Shown: positions 35,574-46,448, counted from the stretch's first letter. The stretch is DNA of 64,000 nt from Leptospira fluminis (GCF_004771275.1 NZ_RQEV01000003.1:620001-684000); one strand, 5' to 3'. The notes: generated by a model not told the origin, from the letters alone. Translations and numbers: made by a program.

Positions 35574-37346
35574 ATGGATCACCATTCGGTCAGCCTACTC
35601 ACCGACATCGCCTTAAGCATTATTTTTGCCACGTTATTTTCTCATATTGCAAAGGTGTTCAAGCAACCCCTGGTCTTAGGCTACGTTTTGGCGGGCCTAG
35701 CGATCGGTCCGTTATTCGGGCCTTTTATCGACTCCAAATTAGGAATCGGTTATGTCCACGGAGAAGAGAGCATAGAGCTCATATCCGAAATCGGGCTGAT
35801 TCTACTCTTATTCATCATCGGTCTGGAAATCGATCTAAAGGAATTAGCTCGCATGGGCTTGTCCATGTTCGTTCTGGGCATAGTTCAATTTTTTGTGGGC
35901 GTCGCGTTTGCTTGGTTTGCGTTCGAAAGCGTATTTTCCAAAGGCTCCGGAAATTTCGATCTATTGTACTTCGCGATCGCCTTATCTTTGAGCTCGACTA
36001 TGATCGTCGTCAAACTTCTGCACGATAAGTTCGAAATCAGTACCGTGCCAGGTCGCTTAACGATCGGAGTTCTAGTACTACAGGATATCTGGGCTATCTT
36101 ATTCATGGGGATTCAGCCGGACCTCCAGGATCCGAGAATTCTGAACGTGACCACTTCCTTATTGAAAGGAACCGCTTTGGTAGTGTTCGCATTCGTCATT
36201 AGCCGCTATTTACTTTCCCGTCTCTTTTTGGCGGCTGCGGCAAAGCCCGAACTGATTTTGATTACTTCCATTGCCTGGTGTTTTCTGCTGTGCGGGATCG
36301 CGGAAAAAGCGGAGTTATCCAAGGAAATGGGAGCTTTGATTGCGGGGGTCAGCATAGCCGCCTTTCCGTACGGAGCGGACGTTATTAGTAAGCTCTCAGG
36401 GATACGCGATTTTTTCATCACTTTGTTTTTCGTGGCGCTCGGGATGAAGATCCAAACGCCGGATTTCGACGATCTTCGGATCGCTTTTTTGGCGGTAGGT
36501 TTCGTAATTTTGAGCCGGGTTTTGATCGTGGCGCCTACCGTCTTTCTTTCAGGAAAGGGTCTTCGGGCCGGAATCATTGCGGGATTGAATCTGGCTCAAA
36601 TCTCCGAATTCTCCCTAGTTATTTTGGCTTTGGGAGTACAAAAAGAACATATCGGAAAAGAGCTTCAGGCGATCGTTCTTACTTCCATGATCCTTGCGTC
36701 CATCGTGTCCACGTATGTGATTCTGTTTAACGATAAGATTGCGAGAGGGATTCTGTCGTTTTTATCCGTTTTGGGAATTCGGGAAGCGAGGGAGCCGTTG
36801 GAATCGCAGGTCACGGGGGAACCGAAGCGCGATATCGTGCTTCTCGGTTATTTCCGGATCGCCCAGGGATTGATCGAAGGAATAGAGAAAGAAAGGCCGT
36901 CTTGGTTGAAGCGGATCTTAGTCGTGGATTTTAATCCGATTTATAGGCAAACGCTCGAATCTAAGGGAATACGATGGGCCTACGGGGATTTGGCGCATCC
37001 AGAAAGTCTGCATCACTTAGGCATAGAGGAAGCCAGATACGTGGTATGTACGATCTCGGATATGATTCTTAAGGGAACGACAAACCGCCGACTATTGGAA
37101 TCTTTAAAAAGTATCTGTAGGGACCACCAGCCTCAGTTCATTTTGACGACGGATGATATCGCGGAAGCCGGGGTTTTGAAGAATAACGGAGCGTCTCATG
37201 TGATCGTACCCGGACGATTATCGGGGCTTTCCCTTTTTACGGATTTGAAGGAAATGGTGGAAGGAAATCGAAACACTCTAATTTCCGAAAAAGGCGATAA
37301 GAGAAAATCGGCTACGTCTAAGAAGAAGAAACCTTCGCCGAGATAA
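35574..37346 (+). CDS. CPA2-family cation:proton antiporter with RCK domain
   Basis: The 590-residue protein has about 12 membrane segments from residue 10 to ~385, starting VSLLTDIALSIIFATL and containing the antiporter signature LLLFIIGLEIDLKEL. A cytoplasmic NAD-binding RCK/TrkA-N-like domain begins at DIVLLGYFRIAQG (~420) and runs to ~540, and the tail is basic. KefB/KefC-type proteins exchange K+ or Na+ for H+; the ion is not decidable. The ATG at 35574 is chosen over an upstream TTG at 35520. DUF1289 follows 6 nt after the stop. Confidence 0.88.
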   Translation: MDHHSVSLLTDIALSIIFATLFSHIAKVFKQPLVLGYVLAGLAIGPLFGPFIDSKLGIGYVHGEESIELISEIGLILLLFIIGLEIDLKELARMGLSMFVLGIVQFFVGVAFAWFAFESVFSKGSGNFDLLYFAIALSLSSTMIVVKLLHDKFEISTVPGRLTIGVLVLQDIWAILFMGIQPDLQDPRILNVTTSLLKGTALVVFAFVISRYLLSRLFLAAAAKPELILITSIAWCFLLCGIAEKAELSKEMGALIAGVSIAAFPYGADVISKLSGIRDFFITLFFVALGMKIQTPDFDDLRIAFLAVGFVILSRVLIVAPTVFLSGKGLRAGIIAGLNLAQISEFSLVILALGVQKEHIGKELQAIVLTSMILASIVSTYVILFNDKIARGILSFLSVLGIREAREPLESQVTGEPKRDIVLLGYFRIAQGLIEGIEKERPSWLKRILVVDFNPIYRQTLESKGIRWAYGDLAHPESLHHLGIEEARYVVCTISDMILKGTTNRRLLESLKSICRDHQPQFILTTDDIAEAGVLKNNGASHVIVPGRLSGLSLFTDLKEMVEGNRNTLISEKGDKRKSATSKKKKPSPR

Positions 37347-37352
37347 GTTTTT

Positions 37353-37541
37353 ATGATCGTCAGATCCCCTTGTATAAAAGTCTGCGAAATGGATCCGGAA
37401 ACCGGATTCTGCCAAGGCTGCTTTCGAACCTTGGAAGAGATCGGAATGTGGACGGCCTATACGGAAGAGGAAAGAAAACGGATCCGGTCGCAACTTTTGG
37501 ATCGGAAATCGGCCTCCGTTTTACCTAAGGATCCTTTATAG
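37353..37541 (+). CDS. DUF1289 small cysteine-rich protein
   Basis: The 62-residue DUF1289 protein has SPCIKVCEMDPETGFCQGCFRT, with four cysteines that may bind iron or zinc, followed by the helix WTAYTEEERKRI. The family is widespread in proteobacteria, function unknown. It directly follows the antiporter gene and overlaps the convergent glycosyltransferase by 6 nt. Confidence 0.85.
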   Translation: MIVRSPCIKVCEMDPETGFCQGCFRTLEEIGMWTAYTEEERKRIRSQLLDRKSASVLPKDPL

Positions 37542-38675
37542 ACGTTTCTTTTTTCTCGCTAAGAGTAAGTATTCTTCCACCGTTTTTTTTGCGGAAATTT
37601 TCCAATCGTATTTTTTTACATTCGAGGTTGCGAGTCGCTTTTTTGAGGTTGCGATCTTCGGTTTATGCAAAAGTTCTAATAGACCGGACTCGAAGCCGTC
37701 CCTATCCATAGGTGAGAAATAAAACGCGGATTTCCCTAAAATTTCCGGCATTGCGCTCGAATCGGAGGAAAATACCGGACATCCGCAGGCTTGCGCTTCT
37801 AAAGGAGGAAAGCCGAAACCTTCGTACAAAGAAGGGAAAAGCAGAAGCCCCGCGCTAGAGTAGAGAACGCTCAGTTCTTCCGGTTCCAACCGGGGAAGGA
37901 TTCGAATCTTGTCCTCCCATCCGGAAGCGTCCGCTTTCAGATATTCCGGGAGTTTTCCATCCGCTCCTGCGATCACCCATTGTCTTTCGGTTTTTCCCAA
38001 AGACCAGAGGCCTTTCAGAACGTTCAATACGAAGCCGAGATTTTTATGTTCTTTTCCGATTCCGACGCTGAGTAGATAATTTTGCTCCAGACCGTACTTG
38101 CGGCGGAATGCCTGAATTTCCTTTGCGGGTCTCGGATGGAAAAGACCGAAATCGATTCCGTTATAGACGGTTCGCATGGTCGATGGGGAAAATCCGAATA
38201 CTTCCTCCAAATCCTTAGCCGTAAAATCGGAGACCGTTATTATACGCGCCGCCCCCGACCTGAGTAGGGAAAAAACGAGGTGCATATAAATCTGTTTCGC
38301 GGGTGAGGAATGGAATTGCTTCAAACGGAACGGAATAATATCGTGAATCGTCACTATGCATTTTTCCAAATAACGTAAGGGCGCATTGAAATGAGGAATA
38401 TCCAAAATATCGAATTCCCGCATTTCCGAAATTCCCCACATCTCCCGGAGGGAGTAGACGGGAGCATCATAGGGTATGAATTTATAGAATGAAAGAATGG
38501 AAGAGTCTAATCCGGATGCTTCCAGCTTTTCCCTGGATCCTAGGACGGTGATCTCTATTCCGTTTTTTTCCGCGATCTTCGGGAGTTCCGAAAGAATTCC
38601 TCGGATCCGCATTCCGATTCCGGAATGTGCGATCATTCTTGCGTCGTAGCCTATCTTTAAAATGGGAGATTCCAT
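37536..38675 (-). CDS. glycosyltransferase family 4 protein
   Basis: The 379-residue GT-B fold enzyme has an N-terminal domain (GYDARMIAHSGIGMRIRG, typical of mannosyltransferase-like GT4s) and a C-terminal donor-binding domain. The nucleotide-sugar motif EGFGFPPLEAQACGCPV is at about residues 280-296, including the catalytic-site glutamates. It is likely to add a hexose to an envelope glycan from a nucleotide sugar; sugar and acceptor are unknown. It is the only glycan gene nearby, so not part of a visible cluster. The divergent gene is folE. Confidence 0.85.
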   Translation of the reverse strand: MESPILKIGYDARMIAHSGIGMRIRGILSELPKIAEKNGIEITVLGSREKLEASGLDSSILSFYKFIPYDAPVYSLREMWGISEMREFDILDIPHFNAPLRYLEKCIVTIHDIIPFRLKQFHSSPAKQIYMHLVFSLLRSGAARIITVSDFTAKDLEEVFGFSPSTMRTVYNGIDFGLFHPRPAKEIQAFRRKYGLEQNYLLSVGIGKEHKNLGFVLNVLKGLWSLGKTERQWVIAGADGKLPEYLKADASGWEDKIRILPRLEPEELSVLYSSAGLLLFPSLYEGFGFPPLEAQACGCPVFSSDSSAMPEILGKSAFYFSPMDRDGFESGLLELLHKPKIATSKKRLATSNVKKYDWKISAKKTVEEYLLLARKKKRL

Positions 38676-38836
38676 GCGGATCGAGTCATTTTCGGTGTTG
38701 GACCGAGATTGGCAAGTCTTACGCTTTTTTGTCCGATTTGTTCCGCAGGAAGGAACAAGCTTTTTTTTCTTCGTCTAAGTATTGTCTTTTTTCGCGATAA
38801 AACGAAAAAGGTTCATTATTCGAAAGAGGGTTCGAT

Positions 38837-39388
38837 TTGGAAGAGGAAGTCACCAAAATATTAAAAGCGATCGGAGAAAACCCCAGTCGGGAAGGTCTGC
38901 TGGATACTCCAAAGAGGGTCAAAAAAGCATACGAGTTCTTAACATCCGGCTATACGGCGGACATTAATAAGATCGTTAATAACGCGATTTTCGAGGAGGA
39001 AAGCCGCGGGATGGTTCTGGTTCGGGATATAGAGATGTATTCCCTTTGCGAGCACCATCTTCTTCCATTTTTCGGAAAGGCACACGTCGGTTATATTCCC
39101 AATAAAAAGATCATCGGAATCTCTAAGATTCCTAGAATCGTAGACATCTTCGCAAGACGACTGCAGGTTCAGGAACGGATGACCGAGCAGATCGGAAACG
39201 CCTTAATGGAAGTTCTTGAACCTCTCGGTGTCGCGGTGGTGGTCAAAGCTAAGCACCTTTGCATGATGATGAGAGGCGTGGAAAAACAGAATTCGGAACT
39301 CTTTACTTCCTGTATGCTCGGAGAATTCAAAACGAACATGGTTACGAGAAACGAATTTTTGGATCTGATTCGAACCGGTTCGACCTAA
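38837..39388 (+). CDS. folE: GTP cyclohydrolase I
   Basis: Converts GTP to dihydroneopterin triphosphate for folate. The 183-residue protein has zinc ligands in [17 protein letters not shown] and [15 protein letters not shown], plus [20 protein letters not shown]. The start is TTG at 38837, with AGAGGG upstream at good spacing. The stop interlocks with the convergent acyltransferase-like gene as CTAA (39385-39388). Confidence 0.94.
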   Translation: MEEEVTKILKAIGENPSREGLLDTPKRVKKAYEFLTSGYTADINKIVNNAIFEEESRGMVLVRDIEMYSLCEHHLLPFFGKAHVGYIPNKKIIGISKIPRIVDIFARRLQVQERMTEQIGNALMEVLEPLGVAVVVKAKHLCMMMRGVEKQNSELFTSCMLGEFKTNMVTRNEFLDLIRTGST

Positions 39389-40092
39389 CCGGATTGCGAT
39401 CTTAATTCCTCTGCTTTTTTTTCCGCGATCTGTTTATTCCTTATCATGGCGTCTTGAACAAGGAGACGTTGGGATTCGAATTCTTCCTCTGTCAGATTTC
39501 TAGGAATCCAGATCGGTTTTCCGTAAGAAACTACGAAGGTAGTGAAAGGTTTCGGGACACGGTGTTTGTCCCAGGATTTTTCGAGAATCCATTGCCTGGT
39601 GCATTCGTAATGGAAGGGAACGATCGGAACTTGGGAAACTTGGGCGGAAGCGATGAGACCCGGTTGTACGATCAAAGCGGGACCTCTCGGGCCATCGGGA
39701 GTGAAGGCCGCAGGAAGGTTCTTTTTCAGATGTACGATCATCGCTTTTAAAGCTTTGGAACCTCCTTTGGAAGAACTACCTCGGATACTCGTATTTCCGA
39801 ACCTATGGACTACTCCGGTGATAAAATCGCCGTCCTTGGATTCTGAGATCAATACGGCTACCTTTCTTCCTCTATGCAGATAGGGAGAATACAGAACGTT
39901 GGTATGCCAAATGGAAAGTATGAACGGTTTTTTGGATTTGAAAAGGGAGTCGAATTCTTCTTTTCCGATTTCGATGAGAGAAGAGGTTAAGCCGATGATC
40001 CTCTGTAAAAAAACCACGAGTGTAGGAACCAGCCATACGAGGATTTTTCGCTTCAGTCCGTCTTTTTCCGGGGATTCCATTTTTTGCTGCAT
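39385..40092 (-). CDS. DUF374 lysophospholipid acyltransferase-like protein
   Basis: The 235-residue protein has an N-terminal hydrophobic segment ([17 protein letters not shown]). It has [14 protein letters not shown] (~residues 60-73), [12 protein letters not shown] and [16 protein letters not shown], all standard for DUF374, a family related to lipid A and phospholipid acyltransferases. It probably acts in envelope lipid assembly at the inner membrane; the acceptor is unknown. ATG start at 40092. Divergent from acsA. Confidence 0.8.
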   Translation of the reverse strand: MQQKMESPEKDGLKRKILVWLVPTLVVFLQRIIGLTSSLIEIGKEEFDSLFKSKKPFILSIWHTNVLYSPYLHRGRKVAVLISESKDGDFITGVVHRFGNTSIRGSSSKGGSKALKAMIVHLKKNLPAAFTPDGPRGPALIVQPGLIASAQVSQVPIVPFHYECTRQWILEKSWDKHRVPKPFTTFVVSYGKPIWIPRNLTEEEFESQRLLVQDAMIRNKQIAEKKAEELRSQSG

Positions 40093-40290
40093 TGAGCCTA
40101 CATGCTATACCTTGGTCTAATCGCATTCTTTTTTTCGATCGATTTGAATAAATCCGAGGAAAAAATCGAAGCACAAAGAATCAGTTTTTATTGATATTTT
40201 ACGGATTCGTCCTTCTTGCGAAAGGAACCGCTGAGAATTGGTAGACAAGCTCCTTTTTAAGGACATCCTGCTGCATTTGCGGAGGTGGTT

Positions 40291-42258
40291 ATGGCAAAAG
40301 AAAGAATCGTCCAGCCTAACGCTGATTTCAAAAAAAAAGCGAACATCAGCCTGAAAGAATACAAAGCTCTTTATAAAGAATCCATAGAAAATCCCAAGAA
40401 ATTCTGGTCCAGAGAAGCTTCTCAAAGACTACATTGGTTCAAAAAATGGGATAAGGTTTTAGAGCACGATTTTAAGAACGCGAAAGTCCAGTGGTTTAAA
40501 GGCGGAAAGTTAAACGTTTCCTACAATTGCTTGGACCGCCATCTAGATTCTCCCTTAAAAAATAAAGCGGCTATCATTTGGGAAGGCGACGACCCTAACG
40601 AGTATAAGATATACACTTATCATGATCTGTATCGCGAAGTAAATAAACTCGCGAACATTCTGAAGAAATTCGGAGTAAAGAAGGGTGATAGAGTGCTCAT
40701 CTATCTTCCTATGATTCCGGAATTGCCTATTTCCCTCTTGGCCTGTACGAGAATAGGAGCAGTTCATTCCGTAGTGTTCGCGGGATTCTCGCCGGAAGCA
40801 TTGCAGAGCCGGATGGACGACTGCAAACCCAAGCTTGTTATCACGGCAGACGGAGGATACAGAGGCGGAAAGGGCTTGGATCTGAAAAAGGCGGTGGACA
40901 CCGCTCTGGATGCCGCGGTCGAGAAAGTGTCCGACGTGATCGTCGTCCGGAGGACAGGGCAAGAAGCGAATTTAGGTTGGAAGGAAGGTAGGGATCATTG
41001 GTGGCATCTGCTTATGAAGGACCCTTCTCTACCACAATACTGCAAACCGGAAGCGATGGACGCCGAGGATCCTTTGTTTATTCTGTACACCTCGGGGTCT
41101 ACGGGAAAACCGAAAGGAGTGTTGCATACTACGGGAGGTTATCTTCTCGGGGTCACCATGAGTTTCCATTACGTTTTCGACATTAAGCCTTCCGATACGT
41201 ATTGGTGTACGGCGGACATAGGTTGGGTGACCGGTCATAGTTATCTGGTATACGGCCCTCTGTCAAACGGAGCGACTTCGGTGATGTTCGAGGGAGTTCC
41301 CACTTATCCTGATTCGGGCAGATTTTGGGACGTGATCGATAAACACGGGGTAACCGTTTTTTATACGGCCCCGACTGCGATCCGTTCCCTTATGCGCGAA
41401 GGAACGGAGCCCATAGAAAAGAGAAGTTTGAAGACTCTTAGATTGATCGGATCCGTCGGAGAACCGATCAACCCGGAAGCCTGGGAGTGGTATTATAAGA
41501 ACGTGGGTAAGTCCAAATGCCCCGTTTTGGATACTTGGTGGCAGACCGAAACGGGGGGAGTGATGATTTCACCGCTTCCCGGAGCGATTGCCCAAAAACC
41601 GGGCTCGGCAACGCTTCCTTTTTTCGGAGTCGAACCTCTCTTAGTGGATGAGAACGGAAAGGAACTCGAGGGCAAAAAGGAAGTTTCCGGAAATCTTTGC
41701 ATTCGATCCCCATGGCCTTCCATTATGCGGGGAGTTTATGGAGATCCGAAAAGATTCTATGACACGTATTTCTCCACTTATAAGGGCTATTATTTTACCG
41801 GCGACGGAGCTATCCGAGACAAAGACGGGTATTACTGGATTACTGGTAGAGTGGACGACGTGATCAACGTATCCGGTCACAGGATCGGTTCCGCGGAAGT
41901 GGAAAGCGCTTTGGTGGAAAATCCCTCCGTGGCGGAAGCAGCCGTCGTAGGATTTCCTCACGATATCAAAGGACAAGGTATCTACGCGTATGTCACCGTA
42001 AAACAAGGAGTGGTCACGAATGATTCCCTCAAAAAGGAACTGATTTCCACCGTGGAAAAAGTGATCGGTAAAATCGCGAGGCCCGACGTGATACATTGGA
42101 CTCCGGCCCTTCCCAAGACCAGATCCGGAAAGATCATGCGCAGGATTTTACGTAAGATCGCCGGGGCGGAATTCGAAGGCCTCGGAGATACGTCCACTTT
42201 GGCCGACCCGTCCATCGTAGATCGGTTGATAGAGGACAAAAAGAAATACCATAGCTGA
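40291..42258 (+). CDS. acsA: acetate--CoA ligase
   Basis: Activates acetate to acetyl-CoA through acetyl-AMP. The 655-residue AMP-forming enzyme has P-loop [11 protein letters not shown] (~264-274), WWQTETGG (~413-420), the hinge/[10 protein letters not shown] region and the C-terminal lysine site [11 protein letters not shown], usually controlled by acetylation. Length is typical of AcsA. GGAGG (40281-40285) supports the ATG at 40291 over the GTG at 40285. Two further genes follow closely (7 and 28 nt). Confidence 0.94.
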   Translation: MAKERIVQPNADFKKKANISLKEYKALYKESIENPKKFWSREASQRLHWFKKWDKVLEHDFKNAKVQWFKGGKLNVSYNCLDRHLDSPLKNKAAIIWEGDDPNEYKIYTYHDLYREVNKLANILKKFGVKKGDRVLIYLPMIPELPISLLACTRIGAVHSVVFAGFSPEALQSRMDDCKPKLVITADGGYRGGKGLDLKKAVDTALDAAVEKVSDVIVVRRTGQEANLGWKEGRDHWWHLLMKDPSLPQYCKPEAMDAEDPLFILYTSGSTGKPKGVLHTTGGYLLGVTMSFHYVFDIKPSDTYWCTADIGWVTGHSYLVYGPLSNGATSVMFEGVPTYPDSGRFWDVIDKHGVTVFYTAPTAIRSLMREGTEPIEKRSLKTLRLIGSVGEPINPEAWEWYYKNVGKSKCPVLDTWWQTETGGVMISPLPGAIAQKPGSATLPFFGVEPLLVDENGKELEGKKEVSGNLCIRSPWPSIMRGVYGDPKRFYDTYFSTYKGYYFTGDGAIRDKDGYYWITGRVDDVINVSGHRIGSAEVESALVENPSVAEAAVVGFPHDIKGQGIYAYVTVKQGVVTNDSLKKELISTVEKVIGKIARPDVIHWTPALPKTRSGKIMRRILRKIAGAEFEGLGDTSTLADPSIVDRLIEDKKKYHS

Positions 42259-42265
42259 AAAAGGA

Positions 42266-43057
42266 ATGGGGCCTAAAAGAATCGTCTGTCTGACGGAGGA
42301 AACTACGGAACTCCTCTACCTGCTCGGGGAGGAGGATCGTATCGTAGGTATCTCCGCATACACGGTCAGACCGCTTAAAGCGAAAGAGGAAAAACCCAGA
42401 GTCTCTGCGTTTATAAGCGGTAACATTAGAAAAATAAAAGAGCTAAAACCGGACCTAGTCATCGGATTTTCCGATATACAGGCCGATCTTGCTAGGGATC
42501 TGATCCGGGAAGGTCTGAACGTTTTGGTTACGAACCAAAGGAGCCTCGAAGAGATTTTCGAGGCGATTCGACTGGTCGGGGGATTGGTGGGAAAAGCCAA
42601 GGAGTCCACCGCATTGATCGACGGATATCGCAGAAAGTTGGATAACGTTCGAAAGAATTCGTCGAATAGATCCAAACCCAAGGTTTTTTTCCAGGAATGG
42701 GACGAGCCCGTTATTACCGGAATTCGGTGGGTTTCCGAACTGATCGACATCGCCGGAGGCAAAGATTGCTTCGTCGATTTTCGGGAAAAGACCTTGGCAA
42801 AGGATAGAATCGTTTCGTTGCAGGATGTGGCCGATGCGGACCCCGACATTATCGTCGGCTGTTGGTGCGGTAAACCTGTGGATTTCGAATGGGTTAGAAC
42901 CAGGCGGGAATGGCAAAACGTTTCGGCGTTGAGGAACCAAAAGATTTTCGAAATGGATCCGGCGATTATTCTACAGCCCGGGCCGGCTTTGTTCGAAGAA
43001 GGCCTTTTTGAACTTGAGAAAATTATGAAAGAGTTCGAATCGCCGGAAACCTACTAA
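42266..43057 (+). CDS. periplasmic-binding-protein-like (BtuF/TroA fold) protein without signal peptide
   Basis: The 263-residue protein of the class III substrate-binding fold begins [27 protein letters not shown], as in BtuF-like cobalamin or siderophore-binding proteins. It has conserved-looking [15 protein letters not shown] and [15 protein letters not shown] segments. No signal peptide or lipobox is seen, so it may be cytoplasmic, or the true start may be missed. The start ATG lies 7 nt after acsA; AAGGA is immediately before it, too close for an ideal ribosome site. No ABC permease or ATPase is adjacent. Confidence 0.72.
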   Translation: MGPKRIVCLTEETTELLYLLGEEDRIVGISAYTVRPLKAKEEKPRVSAFISGNIRKIKELKPDLVIGFSDIQADLARDLIREGLNVLVTNQRSLEEIFEAIRLVGGLVGKAKESTALIDGYRRKLDNVRKNSSNRSKPKVFFQEWDEPVITGIRWVSELIDIAGGKDCFVDFREKTLAKDRIVSLQDVADADPDIIVGCWCGKPVDFEWVRTRREWQNVSALRNQKIFEMDPAIILQPGPALFEEGLFELEKIMKEFESPETY

Positions 43058-43085
43058 AAACGATCGTTCAATGAGGAAGGATACA

Positions 43086-44690
43086 ATGGAAACCAATCAT
43101 TCGACTCTCCAAAAGTCGGAATCTTCTATTTTGCAACTTTGGAAAAACGGCGGAGTAGTAATCAATCGGATACGATTCGGATTGGTCCTTCTTTTTACGG
43201 TTTCTTTGGTGGGAGCTTACAAAAGCTTCGAACCGGTGCAATTTCTGGTGCATTGTTTCGGAACGTTGACTTTGGGAATTTTTTGCGTAATCGCGTTTAT
43301 CGGAAATCGCAAAGGCAAAATGTCGGTCGGATTCCATAAGATTTTAGTGATCGGCGACGTTCTCGTGCTGACTTCCACTTTGATCTTCGATTCCTTGGTC
43401 GATGCGGATACGGCGGCTTCCACTCTCAGAAATCCGATCTTATTTTTCATATATTTCTATTTCATGATGTATTCCTGTTTGTTGGGGGAAACCTCCTTCG
43501 TCATCGTAATCGGAGGCTTGAGCACCATCGGGTCCGGGATCGCGCTTGCCTGCGGTTTGTCCGTCGGCGTCGTTCTTGTAGAGGACCCTAAGGTTTCGCA
43601 ACTTCCCGGACATTTGAGCGGTTCCACCGAAGTCATCAAGCTCGCCTTCATTTTTGCGGCGAGTCTAGTTTTAGCCCAATTGATGAAACTGTTTTATCGT
43701 TTAACGGAGGAAGGTTCCCGCCTTCACCGAGAATCGAAATCGCTGTTGGAAACGCTCTCCGACAATCGGGTCGGGGTGAATCGCTCCGCCGAAAATTTGG
43801 AGGATTCGATCCGGAAATTCGCCTTATTCATAAGTAAAACGGGGGAGAAGATGGAATCCCAAGCCGCGGCCTTGGAGGAAGCGAATGCCGTTCTGGAGGA
43901 ATTGTCGGCGGCATCCAACAGCACTTCTCAATCCATCGAGCTACAGAATTCCAGTCTTTCCGAACTCGTCGGAAACTCGGATAAACTGGGACTGCTGATC
44001 AAAAATATCTCCGATTATAGTCAGGCATTAACCAAGTTCGCCGAAGACAACAAGGCGGATATGGAAAACGTCACGATCGCCGCGGAAAAAACTAAGTTAT
44101 ATCTGGTAGATATTGCGAATTCGTTTAACCGAGTGGACGAGATCAATCAGATCATGGGAGAGATCGCCGATAAGACGAACCTTTTGGCCTTGAACGCTTC
44201 TATAGAAGCTGCACGAGCAGGAGTTGCCGGTAGGGGATTTGCGGTAGTCGCGAACGAAGTCAGTAAATTGGCCGAGTTTACGTCTGAAAACGCAAAATCG
44301 ATCTCCGCGATCGTTAAACAGTCCCGGGACTTTATAGAGCAAGCCAGACTCGCTTCCGGAGAAACGGGAGAATTAACCGAAAGACAAAAATTTAAAATTT
44401 TGGATACTTCGGAGCGAATTCAGAAAATGAACGATCTTTATACGGAGCAACGTACGATCGTCCAGCAATTCGTTTCGGAAATCGAGAGCATTAAGATCGT
44501 ATCCGGCGATATTTTGGAATCCACGAAAGAGCAGATGCAAGGCCAGGCCGAGATGATTAAGACCATGGGCGAACTCGAGAGGGAGATTAACGAGATCAAC
44601 GAAGACTCCGGCAGATTGAACGATGAGATCGAGACCATCAAAAACCGGGCGGCAGAATTGCGAGTTTTAAGCGGTCAGACTTCCTCTTAA
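43086..44690 (+). CDS. methyl-accepting chemotaxis protein with membrane-integral sensor
   Basis: The 534-residue chemoreceptor has no large periplasmic domain. Residues ~15-210 hold about six hydrophobic segments, followed by a signalling coiled coil. The conserved tip is seen as [32 protein letters not shown] (~residues 360-392 in my count), which contacts CheA/CheW. The sensor input is probably at or within the membrane. ATG at 43086 is preceded by AGGAAGG. It lies 28 nt after the binding-protein-like gene, but shared transcription is only possible. Confidence 0.85.
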   Translation: METNHSTLQKSESSILQLWKNGGVVINRIRFGLVLLFTVSLVGAYKSFEPVQFLVHCFGTLTLGIFCVIAFIGNRKGKMSVGFHKILVIGDVLVLTSTLIFDSLVDADTAASTLRNPILFFIYFYFMMYSCLLGETSFVIVIGGLSTIGSGIALACGLSVGVVLVEDPKVSQLPGHLSGSTEVIKLAFIFAASLVLAQLMKLFYRLTEEGSRLHRESKSLLETLSDNRVGVNRSAENLEDSIRKFALFISKTGEKMESQAAALEEANAVLEELSAASNSTSQSIELQNSSLSELVGNSDKLGLLIKNISDYSQALTKFAEDNKADMENVTIAAEKTKLYLVDIANSFNRVDEINQIMGEIADKTNLLALNASIEAARAGVAGRGFAVVANEVSKLAEFTSENAKSISAIVKQSRDFIEQARLASGETGELTERQKFKILDTSERIQKMNDLYTEQRTIVQQFVSEIESIKIVSGDILESTKEQMQGQAEMIKTMGELEREINEINEDSGRLNDEIETIKNRAAELRVLSGQTSS

Positions 44691-44771
44691 ATTCAAGTCG
44701 AGATTTACATTCCAACCCCCTGTCGCATTTTTGGAAGTTACGATTTCCGCACTGCGGCAGAGGAGAAAGAA

Positions 44772-45635
44772 ATGTCTACTAAGGTGAAAGTAGCGATTAT
44801 CGGAGGAACGGGGCTTTATAGCCTGGAGGGCATGGAGCTCGTGGAAGAAGTACTTCCGGATACTCCCTGGGGAAAACCTTCCGATAGCATCAAAATAGGT
44901 AGGATTCAGGGAAAACTCCTAGCCTTCCTTCCGAGACACGGGGTAGGACATTTTTTGATGCCTCACGAAGTTCCGGGAAAGGCGAATATCGCCGCGTTGA
45001 AACTCTTAGGTGTGGAAGAGATCGTTGCCTTTAGTTCCGTAGGAAGTCTTCGCGAAGAGATTCGACCTTTGGATTTCGTCCTTCCTTCCCAAATTATAGA
45101 TAGAACCCGTGGAAGGGATTCGACCTTCTTCGGCAAGGGTGTCGTCGCTCATGCCCCTTTTGCGGATCCTTTTTCCTCTAATCTAAGTTCGCGGATCAAA
45201 AAGGCCGCGGATAAAATCGGCCTGCCCATTCATGAAAACAAAACTTTAGTTTGTATGGAAGGTCCGCTCTTCTCCACGCGGGCCGAATCCCACATGTATC
45301 GGTCTTGGGGCGCGGATATCATCAACATGAGCGTTCTTCCGGAAGCGAAGTTGGCGCGGGAAGCGGAAATCGCCTACCAAATGATCTGCATGTCTACGGA
45401 CTATGATTGCTGGAGAGAAAACGAAGAAGCGGTCACTGCGGAAATGGTGATGGCCAATTTGGGAAAAAATGCGGACAGCGCTAAGAGGTTGCTCACAGCG
45501 TTGATTTCCGATATAGGAAACGGAGACGATCTGTCTTTAAAGAACAGCACTAAGTTTTCGATCATTACGGCGCCTGAACGGAGAAATTCCGAAACCGTGG
45601 CGAAACTCAAAGTTCTGTTTCCGGAATATTTCTGA
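44772..45635 (+). CDS. mtnP: S-methyl-5'-thioadenosine phosphorylase
   Basis: Splits methylthioadenosine into adenine and methylthioribose-1-phosphate for methionine salvage. The 287-residue trimeric-type phosphorylase starts KVAIIGGTGLYSL and has phosphate/substrate segments FLPRHGVGHFLMPHEVPGKAN, EGPLFSTRAES and NMSVLPEAKLAREAEI. AGAGGAGAAAG precedes the ATG. Purine nucleoside phosphorylase activity is an alternative for some family members, but the local sequence fits MTAP best. Confidence 0.9.
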   Translation: MSTKVKVAIIGGTGLYSLEGMELVEEVLPDTPWGKPSDSIKIGRIQGKLLAFLPRHGVGHFLMPHEVPGKANIAALKLLGVEEIVAFSSVGSLREEIRPLDFVLPSQIIDRTRGRDSTFFGKGVVAHAPFADPFSSNLSSRIKKAADKIGLPIHENKTLVCMEGPLFSTRAESHMYRSWGADIINMSVLPEAKLAREAEIAYQMICMSTDYDCWRENEEAVTAEMVMANLGKNADSAKRLLTALISDIGNGDDLSLKNSTKFSIITAPERRNSETVAKLKVLFPEYF

Positions 45636-45644
45636 AGCTCGATG

Positions 45645-45686
45645 CCCGGTCTTCGATTCGGGTTCTTATCCGGGTCGGAAGACGGG
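45645..45686 (+). other. long inverted repeat before the DUF1003 gene
   Basis: CCCGGTCTTC (45645-45654) pairs with GAAGACGGG (45678-45686) as 9 bp with one bulged base, and the internal part can also pair CGGG with CCGG. No T run follows, so it is not a clear terminator for mtnP. It could be leader RNA for DUF1003. Confidence 0.35.
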
Positions 45687-45731
45687 GTAGGATGGCTTCT
45701 TCAGGATTCGAAGTTTTTTAGGAGTGCTTTT

Positions 45732-46448
45732 ATGGAGAGTGCCGTTTGCTTTATAACGAAAAAAGAATTGGATCCGGATAATTGTTATAGGGCCGGTTCG
45801 CTTCCTAAATTCATTTTCCGTAAAATACAAGAAGAGTATCCCGGATTGACCCTGGATTCTTACTTATCTTCGGAAAAAGTAAAGGAATTCCAAAGAAAGT
45901 ACCTAAGCAATTTGGTTCAGGAGGAATCTCAGGAATTGGATCGGATCGAAAAGGAAGTTCTAGATTCGATCGAAAAAAACCAGGTTCTTTCCGAAAATAT
46001 AGAACCCATCATCGAACATAAACTTACCTTCGGCGAAAAACTTTCGGATAGAATTGCCGAATTCGGCGGAAGCTGGACCTTTATTTTTTCCTTTTTCGGA
46101 TTCATACTTCTTTGGATCGCCTTGAACATGGGGTATGTGCTTTTAAAACCCTTTGACGAATATCCGTTTATCTTATTGAACCTGATTCTTTCTTGTATAG
46201 CGGCGATCCAGGCGCCGATCATTATGATGAGCCAGAATCGTCAGGAACAGAAGGATAGGACAAGAAGCGAACACGATTACAAAATCAATCTTAAGGCGGA
46301 ATTGGAGATCAAACTTCTGCACGAAAAAATAGATTATTTGATCGCCCATCAAAATCGTAAGTTGATGGAAATACAGGAAATCCAGGTGGAATATCTGGAC
46401 GATATATTAAAAAGATTTAATAAAAGTGCGCAAGATTCGCAAAACTAA
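45732..46448 (+). CDS. DUF1003 membrane protein
   Basis: The 238-residue protein has a soluble acidic N-terminal part with CFITKKELDPDNC, then two adjacent membrane segments (WTFIFSFFGFILLWIALNMG and FILLNLILSCIAAIQAPIIM) and a charged C-terminal coiled coil, the standard DUF1003 layout. Function unknown. I chose the ATG at 45732 with GGAG 7 nt upstream; a frame starting earlier is unlikely. The stop interlocks with the convergent hydrolase as CTAA (46445-46448). Confidence 0.85.
   Translation: MESAVCFITKKELDPDNCYRAGSLPKFIFRKIQEEYPGLTLDSYLSSEKVKEFQRKYLSNLVQEESQELDRIEKEVLDSIEKNQVLSENIEPIIEHKLTFGEKLSDRIAEFGGSWTFIFSFFGFILLWIALNMGYVLLKPFDEYPFILLNLILSCIAAIQAPIIMMSQNRQEQKDRTRSEHDYKINLKAELEIKLLHEKIDYLIAHQNRKLMEIQEIQVEYLDDILKRFNKSAQDSQN

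Noticed and set aside
35366..36028. A 220-codon frame overlapping hpt and the antiporter.
   Set aside because: Both overlapped genes are secure by motif; the product is basic and featureless.
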